64,000 nucleotides of DNA from NCBI RefSeq assembly GCF_002209535.1, contig NZ_NJIG01000003.1:248001-312000 (forward strand). The letters run 5' to 3'. The position numbers and the translations under genes were made by a program. Source of the DNA: Achromobacter marplatensis. Lineage in GTDB: Bacteria > Pseudomonadota > Gammaproteobacteria > Burkholderiales > Burkholderiaceae_B. The notes under the pieces are model-generated. The model did no database searches. It saw only the letters and a program-made list of their open reading frames with translations, and was not told the DNA's origin. Below, piece by piece: positions 25,856 to 33,024 of the stretch (the first letter of the stretch is position 1; every line of letters begins with the position of its first letter).

Positions 25856-26999
25856 AGGAAAGCCAGCTCATCAGGCGCAAGTACACGCGGCCCAGCGGGT
25901 TGAGCGGATTGCCCGGAAAAGGAAACGCCATGACCTCTGCCTGCCCCCCTACGCGCACGCCCCGCAAATTGGGCAATTCCCCCGGATTGATCTCGACCGC
26001 GACCGGAAAGCGTTGCGCCGGGCGCAACCAGTCGCGGCTGTTTTGCACCGTCGGCAGGCTGCCAGGCGGCGTGCCGGGCCCGACGCTGACGCCATACCCC
26101 ACGCTGCGCACGCGGCCCTCGAAGATTCTGCCGGGCAGCGCATCCAGCACCACCGACACGGGCGTGCCGGCTTCGACATGGCCCAGATTGTTTTCCGTCA
26201 TTTCCGCGTTGATCCAGACGTCGTGGATGGCGATCAGCGTCATCACCGGGTTACCGGCGGCGGCGAATTGACCGACATCGGTGCGCAGGTCGGTGACCAG
26301 GCCCGCCGCTCGGGCGCGCACCTGCGTGTTGGCCAGATCCAGTTCTGCCTTTTCCACGGCGGACGCGGCGCTGCGCAGCTTGGCGTTGTCTTCCTCGTTG
26401 CCGCCCTCTTGTTCGCGCGCCCGCTGCACTTCCGCCCGCGCCGCTGCGACCTGGCTGACGGCCTGCGCCAGGTTCGCCCGCGCGATCTCCAGCCGGCGCA
26501 GCGAAATCGTGCCCTGGTCGTCGCGGTACAGGCGCTCGAGTCGGCTGCTGTCCTGGCGCGCCCTGACCTCATTGGCCTGCGCCGCGCGCAACGACGCCTG
26601 CGCGGAATCAATGCCGGCCGTGCTGGCGCCGATCTGCCGGCGCGTCGCCTCCAGGTCTGCGCGGGCGCGGTCCAGGGCGATCCGGTAATGCTCCGGATCC
26701 ACTTCGAACAGGATGGCGCCGGCCTGGACGTCCTGGTTGTTCCGCACATGCACCTTGGCCACGCGGCCCGATACCTCCGAGGCTACGGATACGACAAAGG
26801 CCTGCACGCGCGCCTGTTGCGTGTAAGGCGTGAACCGGTCGGCCAGCAGATACCACACCAGGCTCGCCACGATCAGCAGGCCGACCCACCTGACGCCCTT
26901 CCGGGAGGGGTCGGAAGGAGGTGGCGGCGGCGGAGCCGCGGGTGGCGCTGAGGGCGTTGGGGGCGCGGGAGCGGCGGGGGGACGGGGCGTGTCACTCAT
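25845..26999 (-). CDS. HlyD/EmrA-family membrane fusion protein
   Basis: This is a 384-residue periplasmic adaptor. A Pro-rich cytoplasmic N-terminus (residues about 5-30) precedes one membrane anchor (WVGLLIVASLVWYLLADRF, about 38-56). The barrel/lipoyl half contains ASEVSGRVAKVHVRNNQDV, then a coiled coil (about 110-230) and the second lipoyl half (DLANTQVRARAAGLVTDL). I chose the start at 26999, which overlaps the end of the outer-membrane factor gene by 8 bases; a longer frame upstream would only cover that gene. It links the FUSC-like pump to the outer-membrane channel. Confidence 0.85.
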   Translation of the reverse strand: MSDTPRPPAAPAPPTPSAPPAAPPPPPPSDPSRKGVRWVGLLIVASLVWYLLADRFTPYTQQARVQAFVVSVASEVSGRVAKVHVRNNQDVQAGAILFEVDPEHYRIALDRARADLEATRRQIGASTAGIDSAQASLRAAQANEVRARQDSSRLERLYRDDQGTISLRRLEIARANLAQAVSQVAAARAEVQRAREQEGGNEEDNAKLRSAASAVEKAELDLANTQVRARAAGLVTDLRTDVGQFAAAGNPVMTLIAIHDVWINAEMTENNLGHVEAGTPVSVVLDALPGRIFEGRVRSVGYGVSVGPGTPPGSLPTVQNSRDWLRPAQRFPVAVEINPGELPNLRGVRVGGQAEVMAFPFPGNPLNPLGRVYLRLMSWLSYAY

Positions 27000-28545
27000 C
27001 GGATCGCACCTTCTGCACGGAAGGACCCGCGGCGGGGCCGGAGGGCTCGGACAACAGATCGCCCCAGTCGGTGCGCTGCCGCATCTGGTCGCGCGTGGCC
27101 GGGTCGAGCACGGGCGCGTCGCTGTGCCAGCCGCCGCCCAGCGCCTTGTACAAGGCAATCAAGTCGCTTACGGCGGCGCCCCGGTTCACCACGTAGGCGT
27201 CCTGCTGGGCGGCCAACGCGCGCTGGGCGTCCAGCACCCGCTGGAAGTCGGAGTAGCCCTCGCGATACAGCGCGTTGGCCAACGTCAGCGAGCGCCCGGC
27301 AGCCACTGCCGAGTCATGCAGGATGCCATCACGCTCCAACGCCTTGATCAGCCCGCTGGCGGCGTCATCGGCCTCGCGCGCCGCTTGCCGGACCGCGTCC
27401 TGGTAAGCGACGATCAGTTGCTGAAGTCGGGCGTCCTGCACGCGCACGTTGTTTTTCAGGCGGCCGTAGTCGAACACGTTCCAGCTCAGCGTGGGCCCAC
27501 CCAGCAGCGCCATCCCGCCCGACGTCCCGGCCAGCGACGTGGCGGACCAGACGATGCTGCCCAACAGGGCCACCGAGGGATAGAGGTCCGCCTCGGCCAC
27601 GCCGACCAGCGCCGACTGCGCCGCGATACGAAATTCCGCGGCGCGGATGTCGGGGCGTCGCAATAGCAAATTGGCGGGAACGTCCTGCAGGACCGCCCGG
27701 TCGATCAACGGCACGACGGCCGCCTTTTCCGCCTGCGCCGGCAATTCCGGCATGGGGCCCGGCGGGCGGCCAATCAAAATGGCCAGCGCGTTGCGCGTCC
27801 GCGCGATCTGGCTTTCAAATTCAGGGATGGTGGCCAGGGTGCTCAGATACTGGGTCTTTGCCTGCTGCAGGTCGAGTTCATCCGTCTCGCCGCTTCTGAA
27901 CAGCCGTTCGGTGATTTCGTAGCTGCGCTTCTGGATGACGGCGTTGTCGCGGGCAATGCGCAACCGCGCCTCGGTCGTGCGCAGGGCGAAGTAGCTTTCG
28001 GCGACTTGGGCATGCAGCAACACCAGCACGTCTTCACGATGCGCCTGGGCCGCAAAATATGACGCATCCGCCGACTCGATAGCACGACTGAATCGCCCCC
28101 AGAAATCCAGTTCCCAGCCGATATCGAATCCCGCGCTGTATTGCCAGAAGCTGCTGGGGCGCGGGTTCCCCTCCGCCGAGCGCGAAGACCGGCGCTGATA
28201 CAGGGCGTCGGCGCCCACAATCTGGGTTTGGGGATAAAGGCCGCTGCGGGCGATGCCAAGCTGCGCGCGGGCTTCCATGATCTGCAGCCCGGCGATTTTC
28301 ACGCCCGGATTGTTCGCATCGGCCTGCGCGATGACATATTCCAGGACGGGGTCGTCGAAAAGCCGCCACCATTCTCTGGCATCTGGTTGCGGCCGCGCCT
28401 GGGTGGCCAGCTGCAACGCCGGCGTGTCCCATTGGCCGGTCCATGCCTCGCGTGTAGGTTCGAAGTCTGGGCCAAGCTTCACGCACCCCTGCAGGCAGAG
28501 CATGCCAGCCAGCAGCAGACGACGGTAACGAGTCAGCAGCGACAT
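26992..28545 (-). CDS. Outer-membrane efflux lipoprotein, NodT/TolC type
   Basis: This is a 517-residue outer-membrane factor. The signal peptide ends in a lipobox (LLAGMLCLQGC, with lipid-bearing Cys at about 21). Two internally similar halves of long helices follow: RSGLYPQTQIVGADALYQ in the first and EADLYPSVALLGSIVW in the second. These are the family's typical barrel entries. It is the first gene of the four-gene efflux operon. No regulator gene is adjacent; the nearest upstream gene is dps, in the same direction. Confidence 0.88.
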   Translation of the reverse strand: MSLLTRYRRLLLAGMLCLQGCVKLGPDFEPTREAWTGQWDTPALQLATQARPQPDAREWWRLFDDPVLEYVIAQADANNPGVKIAGLQIMEARAQLGIARSGLYPQTQIVGADALYQRRSSRSAEGNPRPSSFWQYSAGFDIGWELDFWGRFSRAIESADASYFAAQAHREDVLVLLHAQVAESYFALRTTEARLRIARDNAVIQKRSYEITERLFRSGETDELDLQQAKTQYLSTLATIPEFESQIARTRNALAILIGRPPGPMPELPAQAEKAAVVPLIDRAVLQDVPANLLLRRPDIRAAEFRIAAQSALVGVAEADLYPSVALLGSIVWSATSLAGTSGGMALLGGPTLSWNVFDYGRLKNNVRVQDARLQQLIVAYQDAVRQAAREADDAASGLIKALERDGILHDSAVAAGRSLTLANALYREGYSDFQRVLDAQRALAAQQDAYVVNRGAAVSDLIALYKALGGGWHSDAPVLDPATRDQMRQRTDWGDLLSEPSGPAAGPSVQKVRSDE

Positions 28546-28933
28546 TGGGCTAAAGCTCGATCAAAAGCCGAACCGCAACAATTCAAGCTGCCGCGCGTAC
28601 TGCGGCGCGTGCCGCGTGAACGCCCTTACACCCCGCGTCTATGCGTGCCAGCCCTTGCCTGCCGGCGGCGCTTGCGCCTGGCGGTCAATATCGACGGTGC
28701 CTTTTCGCCTTGGCGAGTTGCCTTCGTTTGGTCAGTGCAAACATGCCCGCAAATGATTTGGTTCTTTTACTGCTTCCCGCCGCCCGCGCCTATTGGATAA
28801 AAGCCTTAGTCGCGGCGGGAGAATGCGGTCGCCGCAGGCCATGCGTCCCGAATTAGGTATCCGGCTACGGTACTCTCGCCAGCCCGATGCGGGGTGAACG
28901 TTCTTGGGCCGGGAAATGAACAAGCCGGGGGCA
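28546..28933. other. Intergenic stretch without a recognisable gene
   Basis: About 390 bases separate the efflux operon start from the dps terminator. Short open frames exist in several phases but none has a ribosome site, family resemblance or typical codon use. The stretch should hold the efflux promoter. I see no convincing operator or structured RNA in it. Confidence 0.5.
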
Positions 28934-28966
28934 TAAAAAACCGCCCAGGCCGTCATGGCTGGGCGG
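28934..28966 (-). terminator. Rho-independent terminator of dps
   Basis: On the minus strand CCGCCCAG pairs with CTGGGCGG (28966-28959 with 28948-28941) across a 10-base loop and is followed by a run of seven T (28940-28934). It lies 31 bases beyond the dps stop codon. Confidence 0.8.
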
Positions 28967-28996
28967 TGGTTCGTGCGCGCGGGGTGAGCGCCGGGA

Positions 28997-29548
28997 TCAA
29001 TGGCCCGTGGAGTCGCCCTGGCGGCTGGCTTCGAACAGGAACCAGGTGCGGCGTTCGGTCTCGTCGATCCAGTTTTCGATCAGGCTGGAGCTGGCGATGT
29101 CGCGGTGCTCGTCGGTGATGTTGTGGGCTTCGCGCAGCGAGGCCGCCAGCACCTTGTTGTCTTCGCGCAGCTCGGCCAGCATGTCCAAGGGCTGGACGTA
29201 ATCGGCGTCGTTGTCCGAAATGCGCTGGGTGCGCGCAATGTGCCCGATCGAACGCAGCGTGGTGCCGCCGATCTTGCGGATGCGTTCCGCGATGGGGTCG
29301 GTCATGGCGAACAACTGGTCGCCTTGCTCGTCAAGCAGCAGGTGGTAGTCGCGGAAGTGCGGACCGCTGACGTGCCAGTGGAAATTCTTGGTTTTCAGAT
29401 ACAGCGCGAAGACGTCGGCCAGTAGCTGGTTCAGTGCGGCGGAGATGTCGCGGGTGGCACCAGCCGCCAGGTCGGTAGGCGTTGCCAGCGGAAGTTTGCG
29501 CCGCTCTTTGAGCGTCTTGGTGGTCTTCTCATTCAATTTCTTGGCCAT
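28997..29548 (-). CDS. dps: Dps-family DNA-protection ferritin
   Basis: This 183-residue protein has a Lys-rich N-terminal tail (residues 1-20), typical of DNA-binding Dps, and a four-helix ferritin-like domain. The ferroxidase centre segments are NFHWHVSGPHF (His pair) and HLLLDEQGDQL (Asp, Glu), which bind and oxidise ferrous iron with peroxide between subunits. I chose ATG 29548 because AAGGAG lies 9 bases upstream; an in-frame upstream extension lacks a ribosome site. It is a single-gene unit with its own terminator. Confidence 0.93.
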   Translation of the reverse strand: MAKKLNEKTTKTLKERRKLPLATPTDLAAGATRDISAALNQLLADVFALYLKTKNFHWHVSGPHFRDYHLLLDEQGDQLFAMTDPIAERIRKIGGTTLRSIGHIARTQRISDNDADYVQPLDMLAELREDNKVLAASLREAHNITDEHRDIASSSLIENWIDETERRTWFLFEASRQGDSTGH

Positions 29549-29697
29549 GAATTGCCGCTCCTTGGAATGATAGAAAGTACGCAGTCTCGGCATGGACTAC
29601 GCCATGCGAGATACCCCAGGGTAATCCCGCACGCGGCCTTTGCCAATGGCCTGAATCAACTGGCGGCAAGCTGAACGCCTGACGCCGCCCTGCTCCC

Positions 29698-30372
29698 TCA
29701 GCCTTTCAGCGCAAACCCGGGCCCGTCGCCGGTGCGGCTTGCGGCAAGCAGCGCAAGCGCCGCCTGGATACGGTCGCTGACGGAACCCTCCGGCAACGGC
29801 GGCGCCAGGCCCAACGCCATCTGCCGCAGGGGCTCGGCGATCACCATGGAAAGCAGCAGGCCAGCGGTGACGTGCGGCTGTCGGATCTGGATCAGGCCGC
29901 GTTCGCCCAACCGGGCGAGCCAATCGCCCAACATCGCCGTGCCCCGTTCGATGCCGTTCTTCTGATACACGGGCAGCAGCGCCTCACGCGCCGGGAAGTC
30001 CGCCGTCAGCAATCGAAACATGCCCACTGCGTCGGCCGACAGCGCACGCGCTGCAATCACGTCCAACACGCGGGCCAAGGCGGGCAACACCTCGGCGGAC
30101 GTCTGCACTTCCTGGGCCATCACGGGTTCGAAGGCATCCGTCCAGCCGCGTACCACCTGCGCCACCAGATCCTCTCGATTGGCGGCATACCGATAGACGG
30201 TTTTCTTGGCCATCCCGGCCCGCTTGGCAACCGCTTCCAGCGTGGTCGCGGCATAGCCGGCGTTCAACAGCAGCCACGTTGCGGCTTCAAGCGCCGCCGC
30301 CAATTGTTCCGATTCCGGCCGGGCCGGACGCCCGCGTGCACGGGGCGCGGCGGTTGGGGATGTTTGCGGCAT
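29698..30372 (-). CDS. TetR-family transcriptional regulator
   Basis: This 224-residue protein has the TetR helix-turn-helix at residues about 25-70 (GYAATTLEAVAKRAGMAKKTVYRY) after a basic leader with RARGRPARPE. The C-terminal part is helical and of the AcrR/AefR type. It is divergent from the PhlG-like hydrolase gene. The 111 bases between them contain a GAAAC/GTTTC dyad over a TATTAT box, so repression of the hydrolase (and the MFS gene after it) is the likely role. Confidence 0.87.
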   Translation of the reverse strand: MPQTSPTAAPRARGRPARPESEQLAAALEAATWLLLNAGYAATTLEAVAKRAGMAKKTVYRYAANREDLVAQVVRGWTDAFEPVMAQEVQTSAEVLPALARVLDVIAARALSADAVGMFRLLTADFPAREALLPVYQKNGIERGTAMLGDWLARLGERGLIQIRQPHVTAGLLLSMVIAEPLRQMALGLAPPLPEGSVSDRIQAALALLAASRTGDGPGFALKG

Positions 30373-30424
30373 CGACGCCGTCCTCCTGAGTGTTCCGGAT
30401 GCGATCTTACACGCCCGTTTATTT

Positions 30425-30445
30425 AGGAAACGTTTTAAGTTTCTT
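30425..30445. promoter_or_regulatory. Candidate TetR operator over a promoter
   Basis: AGGAAAC (30425-30431) and GTTTCTT (30439-30445) form an inverted repeat around a 7-base AT-rich centre, next to a TATTAT box (30446-30451) facing the hydrolase gene at 30484. The dyad is 50-60 bases from both starts, which suits a shared operator. Confidence 0.5.
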
Positions 30446-30483
30446 TATTATAGAATGGGTGCTCCCCAACTCGGAGCCTCTCC

Positions 30484-31185
30484 ATGGCCACCCCGCACCC
30501 CGACGATTCCCACATCCTGGCAGACATCGACACCCTGCTGGACCCCTCCCCCTTGCGCCTGGAAACGGGCATCACCCGGTTGCCCGGCGGCGGACTGGTG
30601 GTGGCCGCGCGCACCGACCTGCACGGCTGCAAGGGCCGCATGCTGGACTGGTGGTTCACGTTTTTCGAAACCACCCAGCACATCAAATGGTGGCACCCGC
30701 AGGACCATGTCGAGCATCGCGGGTGGGACGCCCACTGGCGGCGCGGCGAAAGCTATATCGGCGCATCGATCCACGCCGTGGAATCCCTGGCCGACATCCC
30801 GCCCGTGGCCGCGAAGCTGAAATTCCACGACCCGCGCGAATGCTTCGATCCGCTGCGGCTGCAGGCGGCACGCGAATGCCAGGACGTGTCGGCCGCAATC
30901 TATGCACGCATCGGATTCGGCGAACACATCACGCTGGACGCCGACGGCGATCCGCTGGACGGCGACATGATCCATCTGGCGCGCGACACGCCCTTCGGCT
31001 GCGTGTTGCGCAGCCGCTTCTACCTGGGCAAGTCCAGCGCGCACCCCCAGCACGACGTGCCCGATGCGATGGGCCTGAGCCTGCTGCGGCATTGCTATAC
31101 CGAATTCACCCACCTGTCGCGCTTCCTGCCGTCGATCTATTACGGCGAACACGCCAACGGTGAAAAGGCTCCGCTGCCCTGGTAG
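30484..31185 (+). CDS. PhlG-like (2,4-diacetylphloroglucinol hydrolase family) protein
   Basis: This 233-residue protein has no signal peptide. KWWHPQDHVEH (residues about 69-79), ESYIGASIHAVESL and the late LLRHCYTEFTHLSRFLP (about 200-216) match the conserved metal-binding blocks of the PhlG fold, a zinc-dependent C-C hydrolase that removes an acetyl group from diacetylphloroglucinol. The length is below that of PhlG (about 290), so it is a short family member and the substrate may differ. It is divergent from a TetR gene and is followed by an MFS permease, which looks like a detoxification or catabolic cassette. Confidence 0.7.
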   Translation: MATPHPDDSHILADIDTLLDPSPLRLETGITRLPGGGLVVAARTDLHGCKGRMLDWWFTFFETTQHIKWWHPQDHVEHRGWDAHWRRGESYIGASIHAVESLADIPPVAAKLKFHDPRECFDPLRLQAARECQDVSAAIYARIGFGEHITLDADGDPLDGDMIHLARDTPFGCVLRSRFYLGKSSAHPQHDVPDAMGLSLLRHCYTEFTHLSRFLPSIYYGEHANGEKAPLPW

Positions 31186-31246
31186 CGCCCGCCGCGGGAA
31201 GGAGTATGCTACGCGCCTTCGTCTCAGCCAGATTCACACCATCGCT

Positions 31247-32419
31247 ATGCGCGGCAATCCCGACGCCAGACAAGGCGCCATCGCGTTGCACGGGTTCTAC
31301 TTCCTGTATTACGGCCTGCAGGGCGTCAGCATCCCTTTCCTGCCCTTGTGGTTTGCCAGCCGCGGCGTGGATCCCGCCGTCATCGGGCTGATCGTCGCCA
31401 CCTCCTTCCTGCCCAAGATCCTGTCCACGCCGGTCGTGGCCCATCTGGCCGACCAGAGCGGCCGCGCGCACGCGCTGATCGCCTCGGCGCTGGCGGCGTC
31501 GCTCGTGCTGTTCATCTGCTATCCGTTTGCGCAGACGGCAGGCTGGATGCTGGCCATCACGCTGCTGCTGAACGCCGTCTTTCCGGCCGTGCTGCCGCTG
31601 ATGGACCGCATGGCGATCGCCAGCGGCAGAAAGCAAGGAAACGCCTACACCATCATGCGGGCCTGCGGATCGCTGGGCTTTGCGGCAGTCACCGTCATCG
31701 GGGGCTACCTGATCAAGACTTTCGACGCCGACTGGGTGATGTGGCTGTCGATCCTGCTGATCGTGGCCTGCCTGGCTTGCGTGCGGCTGCTGCCACAGGC
31801 CGCGCGCCCTGCCGCTGACGAGGCCCCCGTCGAACGCGTGCGCCTGCCCATGCTGGCGGTACTGCGAGACCGGCCGCTGCTGATGTGCATCGCGGCGGCG
31901 TCGCTGGTCCAGGCCAGCAACGGCTTCCTGTATTCCTATTCCACGCTGTATTGGACCGCCAGCGGACTGACGACCGCGCTGATTTCGCTGCTGTGGGTCG
32001 TGGGCGTCAGCAGCGAAGTGCTGTTCTTCTTCCTGGCGCCCAAGGTCCTGGCCCGGACCGGCGCGCAATGGCTGATCCTGATGTCGGCCGTCATGACGGC
32101 GATCCGCTGGGCGGGCCTGTCCGCCACCACCGACCCGGCGCTGATCGCCGCACTGCAACTGCTGCAGTGCTTCACGCTGGCCGGCAACAACGCCGCGATC
32201 ATGTGGTACATCACCCGCCACGTCCCCGCCGCCTGCAAAACCTCGGCGATCGCGCTCTACGCGCTGCTGTCGGGCGGCGTGTTCATGTTCGGCAGCATCC
32301 AGCTGGGCGGCGCGCTGTACCGCAGCTATGCGCCGGGCGGCTTCATCGTGATGGCCGTGTGCGCGCTGTGCGCGGTACCGCTGGTTATCTATTCGGAAAA
32401 GCTGCGACGGGTCTCGTAG
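31247..32419 (+). CDS. MFS permease, HcaT/3-phenylpropionate-transporter-like
   Basis: This 390-residue protein has 12 predicted membrane helices in two six-helix halves. The opening GFYFLYYGLQGVSIPFLPLWF and the WVVGVSSEVLFFF segment are typical of the nucleoside/phenylpropionate branch of MFS_1-like permeases. I chose ATG 31247; an upstream in-frame start would overlap the hydrolase gene end. Only 61 bases separate it from the PhlG-like gene, so the two are probably co-transcribed and the permease may carry that enzyme's aromatic substrate or product. Confidence 0.8.
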   Translation: MRGNPDARQGAIALHGFYFLYYGLQGVSIPFLPLWFASRGVDPAVIGLIVATSFLPKILSTPVVAHLADQSGRAHALIASALAASLVLFICYPFAQTAGWMLAITLLLNAVFPAVLPLMDRMAIASGRKQGNAYTIMRACGSLGFAAVTVIGGYLIKTFDADWVMWLSILLIVACLACVRLLPQAARPAADEAPVERVRLPMLAVLRDRPLLMCIAAASLVQASNGFLYSYSTLYWTASGLTTALISLLWVVGVSSEVLFFFLAPKVLARTGAQWLILMSAVMTAIRWAGLSATTDPALIAALQLLQCFTLAGNNAAIMWYITRHVPAACKTSAIALYALLSGGVFMFGSIQLGGALYRSYAPGGFIVMAVCALCAVPLVIYSEKLRRVS

Positions 32420-32637
32420 GATGGGTGAAGCGCGAGAATCCTTAAGGAAGAACCCCGCTGCCCAACGCGCGTAACCCATCAAGCAGCGGTGGAATCTTTG
32501 ACAACGCAGCCAGGGGATCATCGCTGCATGATGGGTTCTTTTCCCCTTCGGCCAGGGAACCATCGCTGCTTGATGGGTTACGCGCGGCCGAGGGCGGCGT
32601 TCTGTTGGCGGAATTGGCGCGCTCCACCCATCCTACG
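32415..32637. repeat. Large imperfect inverted repeat, MITE/REP-like element
   Basis: Two 74-base arms (32415-32488 and 32564-32637) are inverted copies. The ends GTAGGATGGGTG and the inner 23-base block around GTAACCCATCAAGCAGCG are near-perfect, and the middles are diverged. A third partial copy (ATCGCTGCATGATGGGTT, 32520-32537) lies in the spacer. The left arm begins at the MFS stop codon. No transposase is present. The structure resembles small mobile or palindromic elements scattered in betaproteobacterial genomes. Confidence 0.65.
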
Positions 32638-32765
32638 TCCTTGCATATGCCCCAATCCCACGTCCTTTCGTACGCCCCCAATTCCACGTCCTCGCGTACG
32701 CCCCCATCCCACGTCCGTGCGTACGCCCAATCCCACGTCCTCTCATACGCCCCAATCCCACAACC
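32636..32765. repeat. Tandem repeat, about 25 bases x 5
   Basis: CGTCC starts at 32636, 32661, 32687, 32712 and 32736, with a degenerate sixth at 32761. This gives units of 24-26 bases with the rough consensus CGTCCNNNCGTACGCCCC followed by AATCCCA. The units start inside the last bases of the preceding inverted repeat and end at the ybdD terminator. There is no open frame of interest. The spacing is too regular for chance and too tight for CRISPR. Confidence 0.75.
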
Positions 32766-32771
32766 AAAGAA

Positions 32772-32790
32772 AAAGCCCCCGAAGGGGCTT
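32772..32790 (-). terminator. Terminator of the cstA-ybdD operon
   Basis: On the minus strand AAAGCCCC, loop TTCG and GGGGCTTT form a compact hairpin followed by a T-rich tail, 4 bases beyond the ybdD stop. The opposite strand also ends in a short T stretch, so it may act in both directions. Confidence 0.75.
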
Positions 32791-32793
32791 TCG

Positions 32794-33006
32794 TCAGCAG
32801 CAGCCGATCCGTTTCTTGCCGCCGTAGCGCGCGTCCTGGCGCTCGCGGAAGAAAGCTTCGTACGTCATCGGCTCCTGGTCAGGGTGGGTACGCCGCATGT
32901 GTTCCACATACGTCTCGTAGTCCGGCACGCCGACCATCAACCGGAGCGTCTGCCCCAGGTAACGGCCGGCGGCGCCGGCGGCTGAACTCATGTTGCCAAA
33001 CAGCAT
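32794..33006 (-). CDS. ybdD: YbdD/YjiX-family small accessory protein
   Basis: This 70-residue protein has the family core MVGVPDYETYVEHMRRTHPD (residues about 24-43) and a C-terminal RERQDARYGGKKRIGCC. Such proteins are encoded next to cstA/btsT-type pyruvate transporters in many proteobacteria and are needed for transport there. It lies 18 bases downstream of cstA and before the operon terminator. Confidence 0.9.
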   Translation of the reverse strand: MLFGNMSSAAGAAGRYLGQTLRLMVGVPDYETYVEHMRRTHPDQEPMTYEAFFRERQDARYGGKKRIGCC

Positions 33007-33024
33007 GCGGCGCCTCCTTGGCGG

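Noticed and set aside
28641-28856. A 71-codon open frame in the gap upstream of the efflux operon
   Set aside because: It has no ribosome site, no recognisable motif and other frames of similar length overlap it.
32415-32637. Insertion sequence
   Set aside because: Inverted arms are present but there is no transposase frame and the unit is only 223 bases.
32636-32765. CRISPR-like array
   Set aside because: The units are contiguous at 24-26 bases with no spacers and there are no cas genes nearby.
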